A stretch of DNA of 64,000 nt from Paracoccus limosus (GCF_009711185.1 NZ_WMIF01000003.1:62001-126000); one strand, 5' to 3'. Positions 8,551 to 16,591 are shown, counted from the stretch's first letter. Made by a program: numbers and translations. Notes: generated by a model from the letters alone, not told the origin.

Positions 8551-10070
8551 CAGGAAAATATCCCGTGCAGGAACCAGCGGGGGGCGCCGCCACGCCCGTC
8601 ATGGGCCAGCCCCTCGCGATAGATCCACAGCCGCCGGCCGATTTCATCCTCGATGCGAAAATAGTCGCGCAGCCGCGTGTCGGGGCGGTCGCGCCACCAT
8701 TCCGGCGCGATCCGCTCGGGCCCGGCATGGCGCGCCACGCGCAGGGTCTGGCGGCGCCAGATGAACGCGCCCGGCGGCCCCTCGGGAATGGCGTAAAGCA
8801 CGCGGATTTCCTCGGGCGGAGACAACAGGCGCAGCGGCCGGTCCGGCCGGGCGGCGCAGTCCGGCGGCTCGGCCAGCGCCGGGCCCGCCCGTTCCGAGCG
8901 TTCGGGGATATGGCTTTGCCGGGGCAAGGGGGTCTGCAGCGCCTCGGCGCCAAAGCGGGCCACCAGCCGGTCGACCAGCCGCGCCAGTTCCAGCCCGCCG
9001 GCGCTGCCGCCCTCCAGCCCCGGCTGCGTCTCGGCCAAGGGCTCGACCGCCTCGGCCGCCAGCCGCAGCAGATCAAAGCCGAAACCGGGGTCCAGCCGCT
9101 CCAGCCGGCCCTGGAACAGCCCCAGCAGATGCGCCGCCTCGCGCGAGGGGGCGGCCACGGCCACGCGGATGTCGCGCCGCTCGCCATCGATGCGAAACAC
9201 CGACAGCCGCAGGCCACGACAGCCCTGCCGGCCGGCGGCCAGTTGCGCGCAAAGCGCCTGCACCAGCCCCGGCAACCAGTCGCCGGGATCCTGCACCGGC
9301 TCGGCCAGCCGCGCCTCGGCGATGAATTCGGGCGGCGGTTCCGGCGCATCCAGCGGCTCGGCCAGCTCTCCCAGCGCCTGATCCAGCCGCAAAAGCGGGT
9401 TCTCCGCAAAAGGCGCGCGGGCAAAGCGGCGCATCAGCGCCAGACGCGGCACCGCCGCCAGATCGGCAATGGTCTTCAGCCCCAGCCGGCGCAACAGCAG
9501 CACCGTCTCGGGCGACAGCCGCAGCGCCGCCACCGGCAGATCAGCCAGCGCCCGCCGCGCATCACCGGCAATCGCCCGCGCGGGGCCAAAGCGCGCCAGG
9601 GCCCAGGCAGCGCCGGTCGTGGGCGCCAGCGCCGCGCGGGCAGACAGGCCGGCGCGGGCACAATCCGCCTCGATCCGCGCCAGCAACGCGGCCTCGCCGC
9701 CAAACAGATGCGCCACGCCGCTGCAATCGATCACGAGCCCGTCCTCGCCATCCGCCGCGCTCCAAGGCCCCCAGCGCCGGGCCCAGAATGCCAGCCGCCG
9801 CAGCCGCGCGGCATCGCCGGCCGGATCGGCCTCGACACAGGCCAATTCAGGACAAAGCGCGCGGATATCGCCGATCCGGGCGTCCGCGCGGGCGCCGGCC
9901 TCCTGCGCGGCACGATTGGCGGCATGGATCACCGGCCCGTGCCGCCCCGGACGCAGCAAGACCAGCGGCGCCTCATCGGGCCATGGATCGCCCTGCTGGC
10001 GCCGCCGCCCCCGCCACAGATCCATCGCCAGCGAAGGGAGCCAGATCGAGACGACCCGCCGCCCGGTCAT
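8550..10070 (-). CDS. imuB: ImuB, catalytically inactive Y-family polymerase-like protein
   Basis: ImuB is the adaptor of the mutasome, linking the sliding clamp, ImuA and DnaE2. This 506-residue protein has a Y-family layout but begins VVSIWLPSLAMDLW where active enzymes have an Asp-x-Asp metal site. The second acidic block reads LVIDCSGVAHLFGGE instead of the DExYLD type. It is therefore probably non-catalytic, as known for ImuB. The helix-hairpin-helix region is recognisable at LRRLGLKTIADLAAVPRLAL. The start at 10070 (MTGRRVVSIWLP) is chosen from homology; it lies inside the end of imuA, overlapping it by 98 bp in another frame. Confidence 0.9.
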   Translation of the reverse strand: MTGRRVVSIWLPSLAMDLWRGRRRQQGDPWPDEAPLVLLRPGRHGPVIHAANRAAQEAGARADARIGDIRALCPELACVEADPAGDAARLRRLAFWARRWGPWSAADGEDGLVIDCSGVAHLFGGEAALLARIEADCARAGLSARAALAPTTGAAWALARFGPARAIAGDARRALADLPVAALRLSPETVLLLRRLGLKTIADLAAVPRLALMRRFARAPFAENPLLRLDQALGELAEPLDAPEPPPEFIAEARLAEPVQDPGDWLPGLVQALCAQLAAGRQGCRGLRLSVFRIDGERRDIRVAVAAPSREAAHLLGLFQGRLERLDPGFGFDLLRLAAEAVEPLAETQPGLEGGSAGGLELARLVDRLVARFGAEALQTPLPRQSHIPERSERAGPALAEPPDCAARPDRPLRLLSPPEEIRVLYAIPEGPPGAFIWRRQTLRVARHAGPERIAPEWWRDRPDTRLRDYFRIEDEIGRRLWIYREGLAHDGRGGAPRWFLHGIFS

Positions 10071-10665
10071 GGCGCATCTCCCAGACCGAGGCCGGTAGGC
10101 CCCGCCCCCGGAACAGCTCGGCCCGCCAGCGCGGCAGGCCCGGCGCCGCCGGATCGTCGGGATCGGGCAAAGAGGCCAGCGCCGCCAGCCGCCAACGCAT
10201 CCGCGCCGCGCTGGCATCGGCAACAGGGGCGGCATGGCGGATCAGCCAGCAGGGCAGACCCGCCGCCTCGGCCCGCAGCGCCAGCCGTCGGCTGGCGGTG
10301 AAATCCAGCGCGCACGGGCTGCCATATAATTCGCCAACCACGCCGGCCAAGGCGATGCTGCGCAGACCATCCTCCATCGCGGCCAGCACATCCTGCGCCC
10401 GGCCCAGCTCCAGCCGCAACAGCGCCCGCCCGACGCCGGGCAAAAAGGGCGCCCCGGTCTCGGCCCGACTCAGCCGGTCCTGAACCCACAGCACCCGCCC
10501 CACCGGCAGCGCGGCCAGAACGAATCCCGCCGCCGCCCCATCCAGCGGATGGGCACCAAAGGCTTCGGACAGGACCGGCGCCGTCAGCTTGGCACGCAAC
10601 AGCGCCGCAAGGTGAGCCGCCCGCCCGAAAGGCGCCGCCCGCGCGGGAAAAGGGTGCAGGGTCAT
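9973..10665 (-). CDS. imuA: ImuA, RecA-like mutasome protein
   Basis: The first gene of the SOS mutagenesis cassette; ImuA family proteins assist ImuB and DnaE2 in lesion bypass. The 230-residue protein is divergent, but AGFVLAALPVGRVLWVQDR and the segment LELGRAQDVLAAMEDGLRS fit the degenerate RecA-like core of this family. Position and strand also fit: imuA precedes imuB in nearly all such cassettes. No intact Walker A motif is visible. A LexA box sits 15-29 bp upstream of the ATG. The 98-bp overlap with imuB suggests tight co-translation. Identity depends partly on context. Confidence 0.85.
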   Translation of the reverse strand: MTLHPFPARAAPFGRAAHLAALLRAKLTAPVLSEAFGAHPLDGAAAGFVLAALPVGRVLWVQDRLSRAETGAPFLPGVGRALLRLELGRAQDVLAAMEDGLRSIALAGVVGELYGSPCALDFTASRRLALRAEAAGLPCWLIRHAAPVADASAARMRWRLAALASLPDPDDPAAPGLPRWRAELFRGRGLPASVWEMRHDRAAGRLDLAPFAGDGSVAGAAAPAGRSMAR

Positions 10666-10679
10666 CGCAATCAGTTTAA

Positions 10680-10694
10680 GTTCTCGTTTTGTTC
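10680..10694. promoter_or_regulatory. LexA (SOS) box upstream of imuA-imuB-dnaE2
   Basis: The sequence GTTC-TCGTTTT-GTTC matches the alphaproteobacterial LexA operator GTTC-N7-GTTC exactly. It lies 15 bp from the imuA start codon, where LexA would block the promoter. SOS control of this cassette is known in other alphaproteobacteria. Confidence 0.88.
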
Positions 10695-10743
10695 TTATTC
10701 CGACACGCCCGATTCGTCAATTCCCCGCCCCAAGGCCGCCGCT

Positions 10744-10764
10744 TTCACCATTTTCCAAATACCC
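10744..10764 (-). repeat. Dispersed 21-bp intergenic repeat, copy 1
   Basis: On the minus strand this reads GGGTATTTGGAAAATGGTGA plus one more A. The same 21 bases occur at 11772, 22788, 23540 and 28294 in this window, always outside genes. This copy lies between imuA and rpmG. Confidence 0.9.
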
Positions 10765-10963
10765 AAATCCGACCGCGCCACTGGCGCAGGCTGCGGGTCA
10801 ACGAGCTGATCCAACAGGCCGCCCCAAGCAGCCCCGAGCGCCTGCATCCGCCACCGGACATCGCCCGGCCCCAAAAGGAAAAGGGCGCTGCAACCCTGCA
10901 GCACCCTGCCCTCGTGGCAATTGCCTATGCAACCGCCCATCTTTTCTGCGCCCCGCCGCCCGA

Positions 10964-10984
10964 CTCTCTGGCAGAGCCAGAGAG
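10964..10984 (-). terminator. Possible hairpin terminator of rpmG (no T-run)
   Basis: CTCTCTGG (10964-10971), loop CAGAG and CCAGAGAG (10977-10984) make a perfect 8-bp stem 27 bp past the rpmG stop. No run of T follows on the minus strand, so termination is only a guess. Confidence 0.35.
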
Positions 10985-11010
10985 CTACTCGGCCTAGGGC
11001 CGCAAGATCA

Positions 11011-11178
11011 TTACTTGATCTTGCCTTCCTTGTATTCGACGTGCTTGCGTACGACGGGGTCGTATTTGTTGACCGTCATTTTCTCGGTCATCGTGCGCGC
11101 GTTCTTCTTGGTCACGTAGAAGTGCCCGGTCCCGGCGCTCGAGTTCAGGCGGATCTTGATGGTGGTCGGCTTCGCCAT
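11011..11178 (-). CDS. rpmG: 50S ribosomal protein L33
   Basis: A 55-residue ribosomal protein of the large subunit. The sequence [20 protein letters not shown], then [13 protein letters not shown] and [14 protein letters not shown] at the end is typical of L33. It is the cysteine-free form, with no CxxC zinc pairs. The ATG at 11178 is chosen over an upstream start because it matches the universal MAK start and has an AGGAGCAAGACA ribosome site. It is a single gene, with the RNase P RNA gene upstream in the same direction. Confidence 0.97.
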   Translation of the reverse strand: MAKPTTIKIRLNSSAGTGHFYVTKKNARTMTEKMTVNKYDPVVRKHVEYKEGKIK

Positions 11179-11324
11179 TGTCTTGCTCCTGCTGCGGGGC
11201 AAAGACGCATTACTCGCGAACCCCGTGGAATCTCTTGAAGCCCGCCTTTTACTGGCGGCGGCCCCAAAGTCAACCCGGAATTACCGGGCACGGCCGCACG
11301 GTCGCCGCGGCGGGTTGACCGAAA

Positions 11325-11712
11325 ATGCGCGGATGGCCTGTAAGCCGGATTTTGTCCCGGGGTTGCCCCCTTGGATGACCATTCCTCTGGCCCCGCCGTT
11401 GCCGACGGGATCTAGCTGCCAACCCGGACCTGCTGGGGCGAAGATGGCCCTGTCTTGCGACGCGCGGTCCCTATTCGGCGTTGCTCCCGGTGGGGCTTGC
11501 CGTGCCGGTCCTGTTGCCAGTCCCGCGGTGGGCTCTTACCCCACCGTTTCACCCTTACCCGTGTGGTCCAATTGCTTGGGCACGAGCGGTCTCATCTCTG
11601 TGGCGCTTTCCCTGGGGTTGCCCCCGCCGGGCGTTACCCGGCACCGTATCTTCATGGAGTCCGGACTTTCCTCGACAGTTGCCTGCCGCGGTCATCCGGC
11701 CATCCGCGCCCG
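11325..11712 (-). ncRNA. rnpB: RNase P RNA (class A)
   Basis: The catalytic RNA that matures tRNA 5' ends. The terminal P1 helix is formed by GCGCGGATGGCC at the 5' end (11709-11698 on the minus strand) and GGCCATCCGCGC at the 3' end (11338-11327). Conserved core sequences are present: GAGGAAAGTCCGGACTCC close to the 5' end, and ACAAAATCCGGCTTACAGG next to the 3' strand of P1. The length of about 385 nt is normal. The exact ends are estimated from P1 and could be off by a few bases. Confidence 0.95.
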
Positions 11713-11771
11713 CGTCAGATAGGCCTTGACGCGCAGGGGGTCAAGCGCGGTGCGGGCGGCACGGTTGGCAT

Positions 11772-11792
11772 GGGTATTTGGAAAATGGTGAA
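11772..11792 (+). repeat. Dispersed 21-bp intergenic repeat, copy 2
   Basis: GGGTATTTGGAAAATGGTGA plus A on the plus strand, in the gap between rnpB and the 3' end of the HxlR gene. It stops 3 bp before that gene's stop codon, in the opposite orientation to the gene. Confidence 0.9.
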
Positions 11793-11795
11793 GGA

Positions 11796-12149
11796 TCAGC
11801 CGTTCCAGCCTTGGGCGATCCGGGGCAGGCTGCTTTCGATCCAGCCAAGCAGAGCATCGACGCGGGCGGCGGCCTCATGGCCGAGCGGGGTCAGCGCATA
11901 TTCGACATGCGGTGGCACGGTGCCGAAATCATGGCGCAGCACCAGCCCGTCGGTTTCCAGCCCCTGCAGCGTCTGGGCCAGCATGCGTTCGCTGATGCCG
12001 CCGACCTGCCGGCGCAGGCTGCCGAAACGCTGCGGCCCCTCGGCCAGGGCCCAGAGCACCAGCATGCCCCAGCGGCCGGTAAGCCGGCGCAGCACGTCGC
12101 GCGAGGGGCAGGCGGCGGCCATCAGATCGGGGGCGGGAGAATTCTTCAC
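11796..12149 (-). CDS. HxlR-family transcriptional regulator (QorR-like)
   Basis: A winged-helix repressor of 117 residues. It carries the family hallmark Cys close to the N-terminus (AAACPSRDVLRRLTGRWGMLVLWAL), often a redox or quinone sensor in HxlR proteins such as QorR, YodB and HypR. The wing region is HDFGTVPPHVEYALTPLG. A GTG start at 12149 has AGGAA upstream and precedes KNSPAPDLMAAACPSRD; ATG 12122 is the alternative. It is divergent from the quinone reductase gene, with a 76-bp shared control region holding an inverted repeat. That arrangement mirrors qorR-qor2 and ytfH-ytfG pairs. It probably represses its neighbour and itself. Confidence 0.9.
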   Translation of the reverse strand: MKNSPAPDLMAAACPSRDVLRRLTGRWGMLVLWALAEGPQRFGSLRRQVGGISERMLAQTLQGLETDGLVLRHDFGTVPPHVEYALTPLGHEAAARVDALLGWIESSLPRIAQGWNG

Positions 12150-12168
12150 ACTAACATTCCTGTGCGTT

Positions 12169-12183
12169 CTTACTTTTCGTAAG
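12169..12183. promoter_or_regulatory. Inverted repeat, candidate operator for the HxlR regulator
   Basis: CTTAC-TTTTC-GTAAG is a perfect 5-bp inverted repeat with a 5-bp spacer, halfway between the two divergent genes. TTAC-N5-GTAA sites of this kind are typical of HxlR-type repressors. Binding is inferred. Confidence 0.65.
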
Positions 12184-12225
12184 TAGTCGCGTATGTTTCT
12201 CGACACAAGAGACATGGAGAGCATT

Positions 12226-13065
12226 ATGACTGTCGCCATTACCGGGGCCACCGGCCAATTGGGCCGCCTGGCCATCGCCAAGCTCAAGACCCTGCTGCCC
12301 GAGACCGAGATCGTCGCGCTGGCCCGTTCGCCGGAAAAGGTCGATTCGGGCGTCGCGGCCCGCGCCTTTGACTATGACCGGCCCGAAACGCTGGCCGCAG
12401 CGCTGCAAGGCATCGACCGGCTGCTGCTGATTTCCTCGAGCGAGGTCGGCAAGCGCACGGCGCAGCACGAGGCGGTCATCGCCGCCGCCAAAGCCGCAGG
12501 CGTGGGCGAGATCGTCTATACCAGCCTGCTGCACGCCGACCGCTCGCCGCTGTCGCTGGCGGGCGAGCATGTCGAGACCGAGGCGCTGCTGGCCGCATCG
12601 GGCATCCCGCATGTGATCCTGCGCAATGGCTGGTATGCCGAGAACTATACCGGCGCCATCCCGGCGGCCTTGCAGCATGGTGCGCTGATCGGGGCGGCGG
12701 GCGCGGGCCGGATTTCCGGCGCGGCGCGGGCCGATTACGCAGAGGCGGCGGCCGTGGTTCTGGCCGAGAGCGGCCATGCCGGCAAGACCTATGAGCTGGC
12801 GGCGGACACCGCCTGGACGCTGGCCGATCTGGCCGCCGAGCTGTCGCGCCAGAGCGGCCGCGAGATCCCCTATGTCAACCTGTCCGAGACGGATTATGCC
12901 GCCGCTCTGGTCAAGGCCGGCCTGCCCGACTGGCTGTCGGCGGCGATTGCCGGCTGGGACGTGGGGGCGTCACAGGGCGCGCTTTACGACGATGGCAAGC
13001 AGCTTTCGGCGCTGATCGGACGCCCGACCACGGCCTTGGCCGATGTGGTCCGGGCCGCGCTTTAG
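12226..13065 (+). CDS. qorB: NAD(P)H:quinone oxidoreductase type 2 / NmrA-like reductase
   Basis: A cytoplasmic reductase of 279 residues in the atypical short-chain dehydrogenase group. The Rossmann nucleotide-binding loop is at the start, AITGATGQLGRLAI (4-17), and RSPEKV at about 40-45 suggests NADPH preference. IVYTSLLHAD and HVILRNGWYAENYTGAIPAAL match the QOR2/YtfG family. Such enzymes probably reduce quinones to limit redox cycling. ATG 12226 has GGAG six bases upstream. It is divergent from the HxlR regulator, which is probably its repressor. The 3' end overlaps the convergent helicase gene by 4 bp. Confidence 0.9.
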   Translation: MTVAITGATGQLGRLAIAKLKTLLPETEIVALARSPEKVDSGVAARAFDYDRPETLAAALQGIDRLLLISSSEVGKRTAQHEAVIAAAKAAGVGEIVYTSLLHADRSPLSLAGEHVETEALLAASGIPHVILRNGWYAENYTGAIPAALQHGALIGAAGAGRISGAARADYAEAAAVVLAESGHAGKTYELAADTAWTLADLAAELSRQSGREIPYVNLSETDYAAALVKAGLPDWLSAAIAGWDVGASQGALYDDGKQLSALIGRPTTALADVVRAAL

Positions 13066-15458
13066 AACGGCACGTCATCGATGGACGAACCCGAGGCGGG
13101 CTGCACATAGCCCGCCTTGATCGTCTTGAAGCCAGTCGTGAATTCCACGGTCAGCGTATCCTCGGCGATGCCCTGCACGGTACCATTGCCGAATTTCTGG
13201 TGAAACACGCGGTCGCCAACCGAAAAGCGCGCGGCCGGTTCGGCGTCGATGGTGACCGGCGTGCGGTGCACCGGCTGGCCACGGCTGGCGCTGCGTTCCT
13301 GCATCCGCTTCCAGCCGGGCGAATTATAGACATCAGCATGGGCCGCGCGGTCATGCATGGATGAGGTCGCGAAAGCCGCCGCCGCACCATAGCCGCCGCC
13401 ATAAAGGCCGGGCGGCGTCAGCACCTCGACGTGATCCTCGGGCAGTTCGTCGATGAAGCGCGAGGGCAAGCTCGACTGCCATTGCCCATACATGCGCCGG
13501 TTGCCGGCGAAGGTGATCGTCGCCAGCTCCTCGGCCCTCGTGATGCCGACATAGGCAAGGCGGCGCTCTTCCTCGAGCCCCTTCATCCCGGATTCGTCCA
13601 TGCTGCGCTGGCTGGGGAACAACCCGTCCTCCCATCCCGGCAGAAAAACGACGGGATATTCCAGCCCCTTGGCGGCATGCAGGGTCATGATGCTGACCTG
13701 ATCTTCCTGCTCGCCCTTGTCGGCATCCATGACCAGCGCGACATGTTCAAGGAAGCCCTGAAGATTGTCGAATTCCTCCAGCGCCTTGACCAGTTCCTTG
13801 AGGTTGTCCAGACGGCCCGGCGCATCGGGCGATTTGTCGTTTTGCCACATTGTGGTGTAGCCGGATTCGTCAAGAATCCGTTCGGCCAGCTCGACATGGT
13901 TCACGGCAGGGTCGATGGCATCGGCGTGCCAGCGGCCCATGCTTTCGGTGAACTGGCGCAGCGCGCTGCCGCCCTTGCCGGCGATGGCGCCGACCGCGAT
14001 GGCGCTGGCCGCCCCTTCCAGCAGCGACAAGCCGCGTTCGCGGGCCTCGGACTGGATCTTTTGCACCGCCTTGTCGCCCAGACCGCGCTTGGGCACGTTC
14101 ACGATCCGCTCGAAGGCGAGGTCGTCGGCGGGGCTGACCGCCAGCCGGAAATAGGCCATGGCGTCGCGGATTTCCTGCCGCTCATAGAAGCGCGGGCCGC
14201 CGATCACCCGATAGGGCAGGCCGATGGTCATGAAGCGGTCCTCGAAGGCGCGCATCTGATGGCTGGCGCGCACGAGGATGGCGATGTCATTGAGGTTGCG
14301 GCGACCGATGGCATGGCGGTGGCCACCCTGAAACGCCTCGATTTCCTCGCCGATCCAGCGCGCCTCGGCCTCGCTGTCCCAATGGCCGATCAGGCGCACC
14401 GGCTCGCCCCCGGTGGCGTCGGTCCAGAGCGTCTTGCCCAGCCGCCCCTTGTTCGCCGCGATCAGCCCCGAGGCGGCGGCAAGAATATGCGGGGTCGAGC
14501 GATAGTTCTGTTCCAGCCGGATCACCTGCGCGCCGGGGAAATCGGTCTCAAAGCGCAGGATGTTGCCGACCTCGGCGCCGCGCCAGCCATAGATCGACTG
14601 GTCGTCATCGCCCACGCAGCAGATGTTGCGATGCGCCCGCGCCAACAGCCGCAGCCACATGTATTGGGCGACGTTGGTGTCCTGATATTCATCGACAAGG
14701 ATATAGCGGAACCGGTCCTGCCAGCTTTTCAGCACATCGGGATGCGCCTGAAACAGGGTGACGCAATGCATCAACAGATCGCCGAAATCGACGGCGTTCA
14801 GTTCCAGCAGGCGGCGCTGATAGGCGGCGTAAAGCCGGCCGCCCCAGCCGTCGAAGGCGCGATCCTCTCCGCGCGGCAGGTTCGCAGGGGTCAGGCAGCG
14901 GTTCTTCCAGCCGTCGATCAGCCCGGCCAGTTGCCGCGCGGGCCAGCGCTTTTCGTCGATATACTCGGCTGCGATCAACTGCTTCATCAGCCGGATCTGG
15001 TCGTCGGTGTCCAGAATGGTGAAGCTGGGCTTCAGGTGCAGCGTGGCGTCGCCCACCAGTTCGGCATGGCGGCGCAGGATCTTGACGCTGACGCTGTGGA
15101 ATGTGCCGAGCCACGGCATGCCCTCGACCATCTCGCCCAAGAGGCGGGCGATGCGGTCCTTCATCTCGCGCGCGGCCTTGTTGGTAAAGGTCACGGCCAG
15201 GATCTGGCCCGGTCGCGCCTTGCCGAGCGTCAGCAGATGCGCGATGCGGGTGGTCAGGGCGCGGGTCTTGCCGGTGCCGGCGCCCGCCAGCAGCAGGACG
15301 GGGCCGTCCAGCGCCTCGACCGCGGCGCGCTGCGCGTCGTTCAGACCATCCAGATAGGGCGCGGGCCGCGCCGCCATGGCGCGCTGCGATAGCGGGCCCC
15401 TCTGCGGCACAGGCGTGGCGGCAGCCTCGAAGGCGTCGGAATCGTCGAAATCACTCAT
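13062..15458 (-). CDS. UvrD/PcrA-type superfamily 1 DNA helicase
   Basis: A 3'-5' helicase of nucleotide excision and mismatch repair that also clears replication conflicts. The 798-residue protein has Walker A GAGTGKT at about 59-65, motif Ia VTFTNKAAREM, motif II DEYQDTN, motif III GDDDQSIYGWRGA, motif IV RLEQNYRST, motif V MTLHAAKGLEYPVVFLPG and motif VI VGITRAEE. The C-terminus holds a small Tudor-like domain (VGDRVFHQKFGNGTVQGI) as in PcrA/UvrD. The N-terminal extension of about 35 residues is low in complexity. A LexA box lies 42 bp upstream, so SOS induction is likely. The symbol is left open because uvrD and pcrA cannot be told apart here. Confidence 0.96.
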   Translation of the reverse strand: MSDFDDSDAFEAAATPVPQRGPLSQRAMAARPAPYLDGLNDAQRAAVEALDGPVLLLAGAGTGKTRALTTRIAHLLTLGKARPGQILAVTFTNKAAREMKDRIARLLGEMVEGMPWLGTFHSVSVKILRRHAELVGDATLHLKPSFTILDTDDQIRLMKQLIAAEYIDEKRWPARQLAGLIDGWKNRCLTPANLPRGEDRAFDGWGGRLYAAYQRRLLELNAVDFGDLLMHCVTLFQAHPDVLKSWQDRFRYILVDEYQDTNVAQYMWLRLLARAHRNICCVGDDDQSIYGWRGAEVGNILRFETDFPGAQVIRLEQNYRSTPHILAAASGLIAANKGRLGKTLWTDATGGEPVRLIGHWDSEAEARWIGEEIEAFQGGHRHAIGRRNLNDIAILVRASHQMRAFEDRFMTIGLPYRVIGGPRFYERQEIRDAMAYFRLAVSPADDLAFERIVNVPKRGLGDKAVQKIQSEARERGLSLLEGAASAIAVGAIAGKGGSALRQFTESMGRWHADAIDPAVNHVELAERILDESGYTTMWQNDKSPDAPGRLDNLKELVKALEEFDNLQGFLEHVALVMDADKGEQEDQVSIMTLHAAKGLEYPVVFLPGWEDGLFPSQRSMDESGMKGLEEERRLAYVGITRAEELATITFAGNRRMYGQWQSSLPSRFIDELPEDHVEVLTPPGLYGGGYGAAAAFATSSMHDRAAHADVYNSPGWKRMQERSASRGQPVHRTPVTIDAEPAARFSVGDRVFHQKFGNGTVQGIAEDTLTVEFTTGFKTIKAGYVQPASGSSIDDVPF

Positions 15459-15499
15459 GGCGCGAGCATATCCCCAGACGGCGCGTCGGGAAAGCCCGT

Positions 15500-15514
15500 G
15501 TTCACGCCTTGTTC
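15500..15514. promoter_or_regulatory. LexA (SOS) box upstream of the UvrD/PcrA helicase gene
   Basis: GTTC-ACGCCTT-GTTC fits the alphaproteobacterial LexA operator exactly. It lies 42 bp from the helicase ATG and just past the folE2 stop codon (15518), so the helicase has its own promoter. Confidence 0.8.
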
Positions 15515-15517
15515 ACG

Positions 15518-16498
15518 TCAGGCCCGCAGCCCGGCGAAAATCGACGGGTCGAGGCTGGCCTGGGCAAAGGTCTCGCCCTGCGTCAGCACCGAAACCGCGT
15601 CATGCGAATGCAGCGATTCCTGATGGCTGGCGACGACGCGGAAATCGCCGATGCGTGGCTCGGCGATCAGCTCGCCGGCAAAGGCGCGCACGGCATCCTC
15701 GACAAAGATCGGGTTCGCGGCATTGAGTTCGGCAAAGGCCTGCTCATCCTCGCGTTTCACCATGACCTGAGTTTCGGTGGCGACGGCGCGGCGGCACAGT
15801 TCCACCATATCCTCGAACCAAAGCGTATCGCCCTGCATCACCGCCGAGATCCGCGCGATCGAACGCTGCGAATGCGGCGTCGCCAACTGTCCGCGCATCT
15901 GCCGGGCATGTTCGGACAGCTCCAGCGAACAGGGACAGGTCGAGGAATAGACATAGTCGAAATGCATGATGCGCAGCCGCTGCCCGGCGCGTTCCGCCAG
16001 TTCCAGCGCGACATCGTAATATTGCCAGCCCGACAGCCCCGAGCGCAGCGACGCGACCCGCATCGGATAGCTCAGCCGCATCTGGATGCGGGCGTCGAAA
16101 CTGTTCAGGTCGGATTTGTAATCGTCCAGCGCCGCCTGCAGCACCCGCATCGAGAACTGCTTCTCGGCATGGGCATAGAACGAGCGCATGATGCGGCTCA
16201 TGTTGATGCCCTTGCGGTCGGCCTCAAGGCTGACGGTGCCGGTGACGCTGGTTTCCAGCGTGATCTCGCCGCCTTCCTTGGTCTGGTAGCGGATCGGCAG
16301 CCGGAAATTCGAGATGCCGACATGCTGGATCGGGGCGCGGGCGCCGACGATCAGGCTGGCCGGACCGTTCTGCAGGTCGGGCAGGCTGGCCTTGTAGCTG
16401 TCATCGACGCGAAAGTCGGCGGGATACTCGCGCGACAGCGCCGGGTAGGCGCGCTCGGTGGCAGCGGGGCCGGGAAAGATCGGTCGGGCCTCGGTCAT
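15518..16498 (-). CDS. folE2: GTP cyclohydrolase FolE2 (type IB)
   Basis: This enzyme opens the GTP ring to give 7,8-dihydroneopterin triphosphate, the first step of folate synthesis. FolE2 works with metals other than zinc and often replaces FolE under zinc limitation. The protein has 326 residues. Family markers are the VYSSTCPCSLELSEH stretch with the conserved Cys, and the C-terminal ASHQESLHSHDAVS with conserved His and Glu. The N-terminus VGISNFRLPIRY also fits. The start ATG 16498 has a GGAGG site. A hairpin lies in the short leader; I found no recognisable Zur box. It is downstream of metZ but separated by a terminator. Confidence 0.94.
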   Translation of the reverse strand: MTEARPIFPGPAATERAYPALSREYPADFRVDDSYKASLPDLQNGPASLIVGARAPIQHVGISNFRLPIRYQTKEGGEITLETSVTGTVSLEADRKGINMSRIMRSFYAHAEKQFSMRVLQAALDDYKSDLNSFDARIQMRLSYPMRVASLRSGLSGWQYYDVALELAERAGQRLRIMHFDYVYSSTCPCSLELSEHARQMRGQLATPHSQRSIARISAVMQGDTLWFEDMVELCRRAVATETQVMVKREDEQAFAELNAANPIFVEDAVRAFAGELIAEPRIGDFRVVASHQESLHSHDAVSVLTQGETFAQASLDPSIFAGLRA

Positions 16499-16515
16499 GG
16501 CATCCTCCGGGAGGG

Positions 16516-16547
16516 CGGTCGGCCAGCAATGTGGGGATTGCCGACCG
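16516..16547 (-). other. Stem-loop in the folE2 leader
   Basis: CGGTCGGC (16516-16523) and GCCGACCG (16540-16547) form a perfect 8-bp inverted repeat, with inner CAAT/ATTG able to extend it. It lies 18-49 bp before the folE2 ATG. It may be a leader hairpin or an operator; no known riboswitch motif was recognised. Confidence 0.45.
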
Positions 16548-16549
16548 AA

Positions 16550-16581
16550 AACAAAAGGGGCGCCCCGACAGTCAGGCGCCC
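16550..16581 (-). terminator. Rho-independent terminator after metZ
   Basis: On the minus strand GGGCGCC (16581-16575) pairs with GGCGCCC (16564-16558), followed by CTTTTGTTTT. It starts 10 bp after the metZ stop. Confidence 0.8.
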
Positions 16582-16591
16582 TTTGGCCGGC

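Larger units (their letters stand above)
10695..11010. other. Non-coding gap between imuA and rpmG
   Basis: The imuA-rpmG gap holds the LexA box, one copy of the 21-bp dispersed repeat (10744-10764) and a hairpin near the rpmG end (10964-10984). I see no convincing gene: the short frames crossing it lack ribosome sites and contain the repeat translated as a shadow. Confidence 0.6.

Noticed and set aside
5263-8622. 1119-residue open frame on the plus strand opposite dnaE2
   Set aside because: It is an antisense shadow of high-GC codon use: composition rich in Arg, Gln and His, no family motif, and it covers the clear DnaE2 gene.
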